Shown here: piece by piece, positions 11,899 through 19,614 of the stretch
How the letters are laid out: each line of letters starts with the position of its first letter
Position numbering within the stretch: position 1 is the first letter of the stretch
Source of the DNA: a virus
IMG/VR virus record: IMGVR_UViG_3300012936_000118
Span: 1 to 28,834 of that record
Direction: 5' to 3' (one strand)
Length of the DNA: 28,834 bases
Notes under the pieces: generated by a model
What the model was told of the DNA's origin: nothing
The model's input: only the letters and a program-made list of their open reading frames with translations
Database searches by the model: none
Translations under genes and position numbers: made by a program

Positions 11899-12959
11899 AC
11901 ACTTCTATTCATAATGTGAGTAGAAGACTCCACCTGTGATGCTGAAGTTTGAATAACAAACTCTCGATTCAATTGTAACTCCCTGATATTCCTTGCCCCC
12001 GTATAAGACAGTCCGCTTCGAATATTCTGCTTCAAGTCAGTCAACACTAACTCTACTGGTCCCTTGTATGGAACTGTAGTTGCAACACCTTCTAGTGAAT
12101 TAGCAGAACCCTTCCAGTCCTCCTGTGCTTCTCGTGATGCCATGCCTCGATATGACTTGAAAGACTTGCCTGATGTGGACTGCATCAAAACTCCTGGAGT
12201 CTCTGTTGTGCCCGCCAACATTGAACCAAGCATAACAAAGTCTGATCCGGCAGCGAGTGCTTTGACTATATCCCCTGCCGTCTTGATCCCTCCATCCGCA
12301 ATGATCGCAGCAGGACTTATGTGCTCAGTGTCTTCTCGAAGACCTTTAAGGATCACGTCCCTCTCCATGGCACAACCCAGGACAGACCACAATGTAGGAA
12401 CCCCGTGACCAGTCTGAATCCTAGTCGAACATATAGATCCACCGCCGATACCTACTCGAACGGCATCAGCACCCCAAGATGACAAATCATAATAACCTTC
12501 AGGGGTCGCCACATTGCCAGCAATCAAAGTCACAGTGTCTGCAAAGATATCTTTAAGTCTCTTGATTGCCGACTCTACGTTCGAGTGATGTCCGTGAGCA
12601 ACATCAATACAAATAACTTTTGCACCATTACTGTGAAGTGCGATTGCTCTTTCTGTAAAATCATCCGTAACCCCTACCGCTGCACCGATATTGGTTGCTC
12701 CTGATTGAACCGCATCGCTCACAAGAGCGCACTGTTCCTTGATTGTGTTGTACCTATGTACGACACCCAGACCCCCAATCGAATCCATTGATACAGACAT
12801 CTTTGTTTCTGTTACTGTATCCATTGGACTTGACAATACTGGTAGATCTAGAGTGACACCACCCATTGTTGAAGACGTGTCTATCTCCTTTCTTGATGTG
12901 ATGTCTGACCTTTTGGGCACCAACAACACATCGTCGAATGCCAAAGTATTTCTAAACAT
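11895..12959 (-). CDS. IMP dehydrogenase / GMP reductase family enzyme
   Basis: A 354-residue TIM-barrel oxidoreductase acting on purine monophosphates. Visible are the N-terminal LAFDDVLLVP, LSSPMDTVTE (42-51), AGNVATPEG, the catalytic-loop VGIGGGSICSTR with Cys177, ADGGIK (221-226), the YRGMASREAQ flap region and VPYKGPVE. The CBS pair found in most IMPDHs is absent, as in GMP reductases and short IMPDHs. SYRGMASREA resembles GuaB1-type GMP reductases, while the C-terminal RSGLSYTGA is shared. Thus the direction (IMP to XMP, or GMP to IMP) cannot be settled by eye. It would adjust guanine nucleotide supply during infection. It overlaps both neighbours by a few bases. Confidence 0.93.
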   Translation of the reverse strand: MFRNTLAFDDVLLVPKRSDITSRKEIDTSSTMGGVTLDLPVLSSPMDTVTETKMSVSMDSIGGLGVVHRYNTIKEQCALVSDAVQSGATNIGAAVGVTDDFTERAIALHSNGAKVICIDVAHGHHSNVESAIKRLKDIFADTVTLIAGNVATPEGYYDLSSWGADAVRVGIGGGSICSTRIQTGHGVPTLWSVLGCAMERDVILKGLREDTEHISPAAIIADGGIKTAGDIVKALAAGSDFVMLGSMLAGTTETPGVLMQSTSGKSFKSYRGMASREAQEDWKGSANSLEGVATTVPYKGPVELVLTDLKQNIRSGLSYTGARNIRELQLNREFVIQTSASQVESSTHIMNRSV

Positions 12960-13224
12960 TCCCTTCTCCTCTTTGTTTTTTGAAATCTTCTATAATATCA
13001 TGCGCCTTGTTCCAACAAGCAGGGCAATACAAATTGACCTTCTTCTCCTTCTTCCTCACAACCACAGTCCAAGTTTTGACTTGTTCTTTGTCTGTTTTAT
13101 CGAAAGGTTCATTGCAGGCAAGACAGTGATCACCAATCTTATCAAACATGGTGAGTTGTTCAGACATCTTTTTTTCAGTGTCTTTTTCTTTTTTTCTTCT
13201 TATCTTTCTCTTGATAGAAGTCAT
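12952..13224 (-). CDS. Zn-ribbon protein
   Basis: The ATG at 13224 lies one base after the dut stop with AGGGG upstream, giving 90 residues; an earlier ATG at 13302 would run inside dut. After a very basic start (KRKIRRKKEKDTEKK) come two CxxC pairs, HCLACNEPF and LYCPACWNK, separated by a beta hairpin (TWTVVVRKKEKKVN). This is a treble-clef or zinc-ribbon arrangement likely to bind zinc and perhaps nucleic acid. I know similar sequences only as phage hypotheticals. Confidence 0.75.
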   Translation of the reverse strand: MTSIKRKIRRKKEKDTEKKMSEQLTMFDKIGDHCLACNEPFDKTDKEQVKTWTVVVRKKEKKVNLYCPACWNKAHDIIEDFKKQRGEGNV

Positions 13225-13225
13225 A

Positions 13226-13678
13226 CTATTCCCCTGTGGAACCCAGAGACCCAGCACCTCTATCTGTTGTTCCACCATAAATGTTATCTTCTTCAATCTC
13301 AATCAATAACGGTTTCTGGATCTGAACAAAGACACCCTGTGCCAACTTGACACCAGGTTCAATGACTTGCGTATCAGTTCCAATATTCTGAAGGTTTACA
13401 AAGATCTCTCCTGTGTATCCCTCGTCCACAACACAAGCACCTGTAATCAAAGACTTTTTGGATGCCACGCCGGATTTGTTCATGATCTGAAGCATACAAC
13501 CCGATGGAACTTCCATCTTAATTCCAGTGCCCAGAACAACTGATCTGCCGGGTTCTACCGTAACTGTGCTGCTGTCCTCCGGTGCGAAGAAGAAGTCCAT
13601 ACCGGCATCCGTTGTATGTGCCCTTTCAGGGACCTTCGCTGCTTCTCTTACTTTAAAAACTCTAACTTTATCAAACAT
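13226..13678 (-). CDS. dut: dUTP diphosphatase (trimeric dUTPase)
   Basis: 150 residues, the normal length. All five motifs are present: 1, TTDAGMDFFF; 2, MNKSGVA; 3, GACVVDEGYTGEIFV with the uracil-binding hairpin; 4, LAQGVFVQ; 5, GGTTDRGAGSLGSTG, the C-terminal lid. It hydrolyses dUTP to dUMP and pyrophosphate, keeping uracil out of DNA and feeding ThyX (22744-23460). The ATG has AAAGGAG upstream. It lies between the HNH and Zn-ribbon genes. Confidence 0.96.
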   Translation of the reverse strand: MFDKVRVFKVREAAKVPERAHTTDAGMDFFFAPEDSSTVTVEPGRSVVLGTGIKMEVPSGCMLQIMNKSGVASKKSLITGACVVDEGYTGEIFVNLQNIGTDTQVIEPGVKLAQGVFVQIQKPLLIEIEEDNIYGGTTDRGAGSLGSTGE

Positions 13679-13698
13679 AGTTTCTCCTTTAATTTATA

Positions 13699-14304
13699 TT
13701 AACAATTAATCTTTCTATTGTCAAGATATTTTTTCCACTCTTCTAATGTTTTTTTGCCTTTGGAATCATTGCACGGAAAGCAGCAAGCAACCACGTTGTC
13801 TATAGTATAATGACCGTCACTATCTACTCGGTCCAATCCAATGGTCTCAATCTCTGCTCCACAATATTCACAAGGTTTTTGCCAAAAGGATTCAAATTGT
13901 TCCATCGTCAAATGGAACTCTATCCCTCTTTGTTTTGCGCCGCTCTTATAATCACAGAATCTCCCTGAAGGCGTGCGGCGGTATTGCTTTTGGTATTCTG
14001 AGTTGCGTTCTTTGTTTTGTTCACGGTATTGCTTAAATCTTTCTTTGTTTTGTTCATAGTATTGCTTTTGGTATTCTGAGATGCTTTCTTTGTTTTGTTC
14101 ACGCCATTGCTTGGTGCGTTCTTGGATACGTTCTTTGTTTTGTTCACGCCATCGCTTGGTGCGTTCTTGTTCGCGTTCTTTGTTTTGTTCATAGTGTTGC
14201 TTTCTGCAATCCTTGCATTGGAATCGCAACCCGTCTTTACTAGATGCTCTTTTGCCGAACTTTTCAAATGGTTTCTCTTGCTTGCACTTACTACACACCT
14301 TCAT
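13699..14304 (-). CDS. HNH endonuclease with zinc ribbon and repetitive linker
   Basis: 201 residues from the ATG at 14304 (AGGTG 6 bp upstream). The N-terminal ribbon uses Cys4, Cys7, Cys30 and Cys33. Residues about 38-100 are a charged helical linker built from repeats of EQNKERIQERTKRWR. The C-terminal part has CEYCGAE, IGLDRVDSDGHYTIDN and VVACCFPCNDSKG, an HNH nuclease core with zinc-binding CxxC pairs. The gene stands immediately downstream of dnaE. HNH genes are often free-standing homing endonucleases, so intrusion next to the polymerase gene is plausible; the target is not known. Confidence 0.88.
   Translation of the reverse strand: MKVCSKCKQEKPFEKFGKRASSKDGLRFQCKDCRKQHYEQNKEREQERTKRWREQNKERIQERTKQWREQNKESISEYQKQYYEQNKERFKQYREQNKERNSEYQKQYRRTPSGRFCDYKSGAKQRGIEFHLTMEQFESFWQKPCEYCGAEIETIGLDRVDSDGHYTIDNVVACCFPCNDSKGKKTLEEWKKYLDNRKINC
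14008..14190 (-). repeat. Tandem 45-bp repeat in the HNH linker
   Basis: The 15-mer TTCTTTGTTTTGTTC (plus strand) recurs at 14008, 14041, 14086, 14131 and 14176. Steps are 33, 45, 45 and 45 bases, i.e. in-frame units of 11 or 15 residues around EQNKER. The near identity of the copies points to recent expansion by slippage or unequal recombination. Confidence 0.9.
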
Positions 14305-14313
14305 GAATAGCAC

Positions 14314-17300
14314 CTATGCTAATAACTTAAACATTTTTCTCACAGACCTTGTGCTGAATCCCCACTGAGCATCCCAGTTAAGTCTTGCCATGTAAGGTCT
14401 GTTGACGTGAACTCGATCAGTCTCTGGTTTGACACCCCAACACTTGATGGTATTTGTTTCAGAGTTTGAGTCAATAACTCTGACAAGATAATAATCTTTA
14501 CCATTCCGTGTCTTCTTTTTAATCACCTCTCTGGGGATGAACCAGACAACCTGCAAATCGGGATCGAACTCAGAGATCGGTGGGACATACATCTCATCCA
14601 ACTTTCTCATGATCTCTGGTCCCATAACAAGATTAATCGGGAACACTCCAGTTAAATCAACTAAATGCTGGATCTTTTCTTCTTCGGAGAAATCTCCCTC
14701 ATCCGCATAGTTTTCAATATTCTCTATTAAGTTCTTTTCCTTTCGAGGTCGATCAACCGCAACAGCAGACCAGAAATGCTTTAGACCTGTGAACCTGTCG
14801 TCTACCAAATCATTCAACGCCTGAGATCTAGTCAGAGCACATATAGTCTTTTTGTTCAACTTACTGTAAATGATGTCCTCGTTGAAGAGAAATTCCTCAA
14901 TCGTATTAAACGGTCTGTGGTCTAAGATCTGCTTGATTGCCGATTCACCGAGACCCTTAATGGAAGTCAGAGGTTGAATCAAAGTCTTTGTATCTTCCCC
15001 AATCTCCCAAACAGTTCCAGAAGTGTTTACATTGAGAGGAACAATGTCATACCCAAAAGACTTAACAGTATTAATTGCTCTTTCTTTTCTTGTCTCTGGT
15101 TCTTTGTCTAAGAACGCTGCTAACCAACATTCAGGATAGTAATTGAACAACCAGGCACACTGATAAGACAAGATGCAGTAAGACACCGCATGAGACTTGT
15201 TAAAACCATAACCTGAAAAGTACTCAAAGGTCTGCCAAAGTTCCTGCGCTTGTGCTCTGGATATTCCCTTTTCCAAGCAACCATCCTTGAACTTGCACCA
15301 GATCTTATCCTTCTCTTCGGCGACAGCACCTGTCCCTTTCTTCGTCAACAACTTTCTAAGCTTGTTACCCTCATCTAGAGATAGGTTCTTACCTAACCTG
15401 TGAGCAAGCATTGCGATCTGTTCCTGAAAAATGAGGAAACCAAAAGTCTCTTCAGTAACCTCTCGAACGGTGTCGTTAAGATAATAAACGTCTTCTGGGT
15501 TTTCCTTTGCCGCAACGTACTTATCGTGAACATTCGCAGACAAAGGACCTGGTCTGTAAATCGAAGTGATCGCCGCTAACTCAATAATATTATTTGGTTT
15601 TGCCTGCTCGCAGAACTTTTGTGCTCCAGTCTCTGTGAACTGGAAGATACCTGCCCACTTACCTGCATGGAATACGTTCTCCCAAACCTCTTTGTCGTTC
15701 AAGTCCATCTTTTCAGAATGAAGTTGTTCTTCGTAGAAATGCCTTACATCATCGAAGGATGGGTCAGGATTGTTATGATAACGCTTCAACACATGACGAA
15801 TGGCACCTTCGATCATTCTCAAAGAAGCAAGACCAAGAATATCAAACTTAATAAAACCCATAGGTTCAAGATGTCTAACGTTCTGCCCCTCAGACCAAGG
15901 AGTTTGCCTCACACCCTTACTGTTGATTAGAGGCATCCATTGGTCTAGGTTTTCCCCAACTACGACACCGCCTGCGTGTCTTGAAGCAGATCTAGTCTGA
16001 CCATACAGTGCATTGATGTGTGTCTTGATGTGTGGATACTTCTTGAGAAACCCCTGTAGTGTTTCAGAGTATTCCATCAACTCCTCAAAAGTAGGATTGT
16101 AAACACCAGCAGTGATGCCGTGTGCCTTCTTTGCCAACGGGGTTGCCTCGTGAAGCATCTTGCCTGTTACAAGATTTACTTCATTAAAAGGAACTCCATA
16201 AAACTTTGAAATGTCTTTCACTAAAGATCTTAGTTGCAAAGTGTTCCAGTTGGTAATAGGGACCACAGTAGTGTCTCCCCATGCCTCAACAAGTTCCTCT
16301 TTCAACTTCATTGGTTCAGCAGTATCAAAATCAATATCAGGATAACCAGAACCACCTTTTGTCAAGAAACGCTCAAATTGAAGTCCGTAACGGATCGGAT
16401 CGACTTGGGTAATACCCAAGGCATAGGCGACCAAAGAACCCGCCGCAGAACCGCGTCCTGCGCCTGTGAGTTGTGTTTTAGAAGCACGATCTGCTATCGC
16501 TTTCATAGTTAAGAAATACTTTGAAAAACCTCTGTTCTCAATGATATCTACTTCATACTTAAGTCTCTCAACATACTCAGTCTTATTCGCAAACCCTCTA
16601 AGTTTAGCACCCTCAATACAATAACTCGCAAGTGCTTGTTCTGCTGTGTATCCATCAGGAACCACAAAATCAGGAAGACGGACTGTGCTATCTGGATAGA
16701 AGGATTCGATTCTTTCATGCGCGATGTGATGAGTTCGTTCAATAGATGCCCTAATCAGATCATCGTCATACTCCGCTCCACATTCAGCAGAATACTTTTT
16801 ATAACTCTCCCACATCTGATCGCCGTTCTTGGGATAGAGTTCGTAACCAATCTCCTCAACAGACATTGGGATCTCATCTGACAGGTAATCTGGTTTACTC
16901 TTTCCTAACCAACCGAGGCGCTTATATAGTTCTCGGTCCTTCCAAGCGTCAGGAGAATAGTAGTGACTATCTGCTGTAGAAATCAACTCGATGCCGAACT
17001 CGTAATGCATTTGAATAATATAATGATTTAGTTCATGTTGTTCGGGTACATTATTCCACTGCAACTCACCATACCATCTATCACCAAAAATAGATTGCAT
17101 CTTCTGTGTAGTCTTGCGCATTGCATCCACAATGGCATCTGGACCACTATCTCGATTGTTCCAGTAGTCTTGTGCGTATGTGCCGCCGAGACAAGCACTA
17201 GCGGCGATGATGCCCTCGTTGTGCTTCTTGAGCATTGCATAGTCAACGCGAGGAAACCGATAGTAGTTGTCTCCTGTGTACGACCTTGAGATCATCTTGA

Positions 17301-17751
17301 AGAGATTCTTTAGACCAGTCTGGTTCTGGGCGAGAAGAATGAGATGTCCGCGCCTGTTAAGAATTGACTTGTTCTTCTTTTTTGATTCCTCATTCTCAAC
17401 TGTTGCGCCGGACTGGAGGTCGTCGTATTGTGATTTGTTCTTTGCCTCTGCGCGGATCTCATCGTAATCCTGCTTCCACTTCGCCACGGATGGTAAAAAG
17501 TAAACTTCACATCCATAGATAGGTTTGAAGTTCTTTCCTTCTTTCTGCATCTTTTTGGCGTGCAGCACTTGATATGCTAAACCATTTGCATTGCCATGGT
17601 CGGTTAGAGCGAGGGCATCCATACCGTTTTCATAAGCAAAGTCCATATGCTGCTGGGGATACCCCATTGCATCAAATATTGACCCTGCTACAGAATGAGC
17701 ATGAAGACCAACAAAAGGAATGCTTGGAGTCTCTCTAGTTGCCGTAGTCAT
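14314..17751 (-). CDS. dnaE: DNA polymerase III alpha subunit (C-family replicative polymerase)
   Basis: 1145 residues, close to the E. coli DnaE length. The N-terminal PHP domain keeps likely metal ligands HAHS (His17, His19), TDHGN (Asp51, His52), GCEVYF, SACLGG and TADSHYY. The palm has GAGRGSAAGSLVAYALGIT (430-448), PDIDFD (Asp472, Asp474) and IKFDILGL (Asp637), so the catalytic triad is complete. The helix-hairpin-helix region (LTSIKGLGESAIKQI) and a C-terminal OB-like domain (about 1040-1110) are also present. It should be the phage's own replicative polymerase, working with the DnaB-type helicase at 27093-28472. Carrying a full DnaE rather than a family A or B polymerase is uncommon among characterised phages. 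GGGAG precedes the ATG. Confidence 0.97.
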   Translation of the reverse strand: MTTATRETPSIPFVGLHAHSVAGSIFDAMGYPQQHMDFAYENGMDALALTDHGNANGLAYQVLHAKKMQKEGKNFKPIYGCEVYFLPSVAKWKQDYDEIRAEAKNKSQYDDLQSGATVENEESKKKNKSILNRRGHLILLAQNQTGLKNLFKMISRSYTGDNYYRFPRVDYAMLKKHNEGIIAASACLGGTYAQDYWNNRDSGPDAIVDAMRKTTQKMQSIFGDRWYGELQWNNVPEQHELNHYIIQMHYEFGIELISTADSHYYSPDAWKDRELYKRLGWLGKSKPDYLSDEIPMSVEEIGYELYPKNGDQMWESYKKYSAECGAEYDDDLIRASIERTHHIAHERIESFYPDSTVRLPDFVVPDGYTAEQALASYCIEGAKLRGFANKTEYVERLKYEVDIIENRGFSKYFLTMKAIADRASKTQLTGAGRGSAAGSLVAYALGITQVDPIRYGLQFERFLTKGGSGYPDIDFDTAEPMKLKEELVEAWGDTTVVPITNWNTLQLRSLVKDISKFYGVPFNEVNLVTGKMLHEATPLAKKAHGITAGVYNPTFEELMEYSETLQGFLKKYPHIKTHINALYGQTRSASRHAGGVVVGENLDQWMPLINSKGVRQTPWSEGQNVRHLEPMGFIKFDILGLASLRMIEGAIRHVLKRYHNNPDPSFDDVRHFYEEQLHSEKMDLNDKEVWENVFHAGKWAGIFQFTETGAQKFCEQAKPNNIIELAAITSIYRPGPLSANVHDKYVAAKENPEDVYYLNDTVREVTEETFGFLIFQEQIAMLAHRLGKNLSLDEGNKLRKLLTKKGTGAVAEEKDKIWCKFKDGCLEKGISRAQAQELWQTFEYFSGYGFNKSHAVSYCILSYQCAWLFNYYPECWLAAFLDKEPETRKERAINTVKSFGYDIVPLNVNTSGTVWEIGEDTKTLIQPLTSIKGLGESAIKQILDHRPFNTIEEFLFNEDIIYSKLNKKTICALTRSQALNDLVDDRFTGLKHFWSAVAVDRPRKEKNLIENIENYADEGDFSEEEKIQHLVDLTGVFPINLVMGPEIMRKLDEMYVPPISEFDPDLQVVWFIPREVIKKKTRNGKDYYLVRVIDSNSETNTIKCWGVKPETDRVHVNRPYMARLNWDAQWGFSTRSVRKMFKLLA

Positions 17752-17968
17752 TCAACACTCCCTCCAGATCAGTTTTAATATTGTGTAAATCATTTAACAG
17801 TTCTTGCATGCTCTCTCTTTCTGGTTGTGCTGCATAGTAAATAAGATCTTCTAAAAAATTCAGTTCTCCAGTTGTAAGATTCTCAAACCTCACTGAGAAA
17901 CCTGCATCCTCTTTAATGTAGTAAGGTACTCTGCTGTACACTTCATGAAGGTTTACTTTGTTTTTCAT
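17735..17968 (-). CDS. Unknown acidic small protein
   Basis: About 77 residues from the ATG at 17968; in-frame ATGs at 17977 and 17992 are alternatives inside the upstream gene. It contains YSRVPYYIKEDAGFSVRFEN, then GELNFLEDLIYYA and a helical acidic C-terminus (MQELLNDLHNIKTDLEGVL). No known family. It overlaps the start of dnaE by 17 bases, so it is translated with it. Confidence 0.6.
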   Translation of the reverse strand: MKNKVNLHEVYSRVPYYIKEDAGFSVRFENLTTGELNFLEDLIYYAAQPERESMQELLNDLHNIKTDLEGVLNDYGN

Positions 17969-18854
17969 CTGCTTCATTCTCCAATTCTTCAAATTTAATC
18001 TTTCCGTAAGACTTATAAGTCAAGTACCTACCAACCGGAGCATACGACTTGGAGGCAACATCCGAGTTCATATATACCACATAACTGTCCCAACTGTCAA
18101 TAGGATAGTACTCTTTTGTTTCAATTTTATTTGTTTTAAGGTTTGCAATTGGATGGTATATATCTTTTAGAGAAAAGTCTTTTGAAGACCATCGATCCGA
18201 AGCAGACATCTCTCTACTACCTCCTGTGCAGTTTTGCTTGACCTCTGTTAGATAAAGCTTGTATTCTTCTGCATCAAAAGTAAATGGCAAGTATAGACCG
18301 TCTGCCACACTCTTCCCTTTGTATGTGACCACAGTGGGTTTGGAAGATCTGATCAAAGATCTGTTTCCTGAGATCTCGTAAGGTGGCAGTACTGCACAAG
18401 GGAATGAAACAAAGTACCTGTCAGGATTTAACCACTTAGACATACGACTGCTCATCAAAAACGCAGTTAAAGCACCGTGCAATATGGACCAACCCAGACT
18501 GTCTCTCCTGTCCCTATCCTTTGGATGGATTGGAGTATAGAAAATAGGTATTCTCTTTTTGTCATCAGAATGATTGCTTGTTCGACTATTGGATTCTACA
18601 GAACGAGTATCGTATAACCAATCCCCTAATCTATGTTTTATCAAAGGTTGAACATCATCATTGCAAACTATCCAGATCGTATTACAACCTGCTGTTGAAC
18701 ACTCAATGACACTTCTCTCAATAGCGGTGTAACATTTCCCAATCTGTGTTAGACTGGGATCCCAAGGCATTTCAAGTCCAGCAGGCAAACCAGCGACTGG
18801 GATGATGCCCGCCAAGTGAAACCCACTGGTTCTGTCTTCATGGAGTTTTTCCAT
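17943..18854 (-). CDS. Nucleotidyltransferase-like (GT-A fold) protein
   Basis: 303 residues from the ATG at 18854 (AAGGG upstream; the frame extends one TTG codon further). The N-terminal part GFHLAGIIPVAGLPAGLEMP, then KCYTAIERSVIE and GCNTIWIVCNDD follows the beta-loop-helix-beta plan of sugar-nucleotide and other nucleotidyltransferases, though the usual GxGTR loop is replaced by PVAGLP. Further on are TPIHPKDRDRRDSLGWSILHG and YFVSFPCAVLPPYE. Similar proteins are familiar to me from marine phages without assigned function. It overlaps the Rossmann-like gene by 17 bases, suggesting the two act together. Confidence 0.65.
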   Translation of the reverse strand: MEKLHEDRTSGFHLAGIIPVAGLPAGLEMPWDPSLTQIGKCYTAIERSVIECSTAGCNTIWIVCNDDVQPLIKHRLGDWLYDTRSVESNSRTSNHSDDKKRIPIFYTPIHPKDRDRRDSLGWSILHGALTAFLMSSRMSKWLNPDRYFVSFPCAVLPPYEISGNRSLIRSSKPTVVTYKGKSVADGLYLPFTFDAEEYKLYLTEVKQNCTGGSREMSASDRWSSKDFSLKDIYHPIANLKTNKIETKEYYPIDSWDSYVVYMNSDVASKSYAPVGRYLTYKSYGKIKFEELENEADEKQSKPS

Positions 18855-19614
18855 CAAAAATATCCCTTAAAGTAATGTTACTGCAAAAATGAATCTTATC
18901 AGTTGAACGATACATGTTCTTAGATATTAGTTCCTTTTCTCTCAAGGTAGGGCGCATCCTGACTTTGTATCTGTGAGCAATGCCCTTCTTATCGTAATAC
19001 GAGACTCGCCCCTTAACTCCACCCTCGGTTAGGTGATATCTTGTTTTGAACACTGCCATTGTATCAGAATAATCAAACTCTGTCAACTGATCTTCTCTTA
19101 AATAAGAGACCGCTGCTATGTCTTTGAACGTTTTGTTTCCGTCTATTCTATCAGAGATGTAGAAAATAATATCGTTAATGAAATCATCACCAGTCTTGAT
19201 TCTGTCTTGATTGTGAGGTTCACACCTATCTACAGAAAACCAATCCACTACACGATAAAGTTTCTCGGATTTGTTCAATAGGTCCAGAGTATGGTTAACA
19301 CCGTTTTCGGTTTCAAACAAAAAGCATTGGTCATATTCTATATCTGTGACACTGGTGTTGTTGTGGACTACACGTATCTTATCTTCATCAACCGTGACCT
19401 GGTTAACTGAATCATAGAAAGGATTCAAACCATCTAGTCCAAGTGCCCATAGGTCTTTTGACCACATCTCTAATTCTGGTGTTTCATCGAATGTATCAAA
19501 TCGAAAAGGATATTCATCGTTTGGTATAACGATTGGTATCTTCTTTTTTCTTGCAAAAGAAACGGCAGCGGTGGAAGAACCCACCACTACCTTTTTGTGC
19601 CTCATCTTTTTCAT
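18838..19614 (-). CDS. Unknown protein with Rossmann-like N-terminus
   Basis: 258 residues from the ATG at 19614, which overlaps the VWA gene stop as ATGA. The N-terminus HKKVVVGSSTAAVSFARKKK, then IPIVIPNDEYPFRFD looks like the first beta-alpha-beta of a dinucleotide-binding fold with an altered glycine loop (GSSTAA). The middle has VVDWFSVDRCEPH, FYISDRIDGN and EFDYSDTMAVF. No catalytic motif is clear; an oxidoreductase or a sugar-modifying enzyme is possible. It is paired with the nucleotidyltransferase-like gene 17943-18854. Confidence 0.6.
   Translation of the reverse strand: MKKMRHKKVVVGSSTAAVSFARKKKIPIVIPNDEYPFRFDTFDETPELEMWSKDLWALGLDGLNPFYDSVNQVTVDEDKIRVVHNNTSVTDIEYDQCFLFETENGVNHTLDLLNKSEKLYRVVDWFSVDRCEPHNQDRIKTGDDFINDIIFYISDRIDGNKTFKDIAAVSYLREDQLTEFDYSDTMAVFKTRYHLTEGGVKGRVSYYDKKGIAHRYKVRMRPTLREKELISKNMYRSTDKIHFCSNITLRDIFDGKTP

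Noticed and set aside
14008-14190. CRISPR-like array
   Set aside because: The repeats are in frame inside a coding gene, and the intervening sequences are themselves similar.
13920-14267. Second minus-strand frame over the HNH gene
   Set aside because: The repeat (NTxNKTKN) is only the shifted reading of the 45-bp repeat in the HNH linker.
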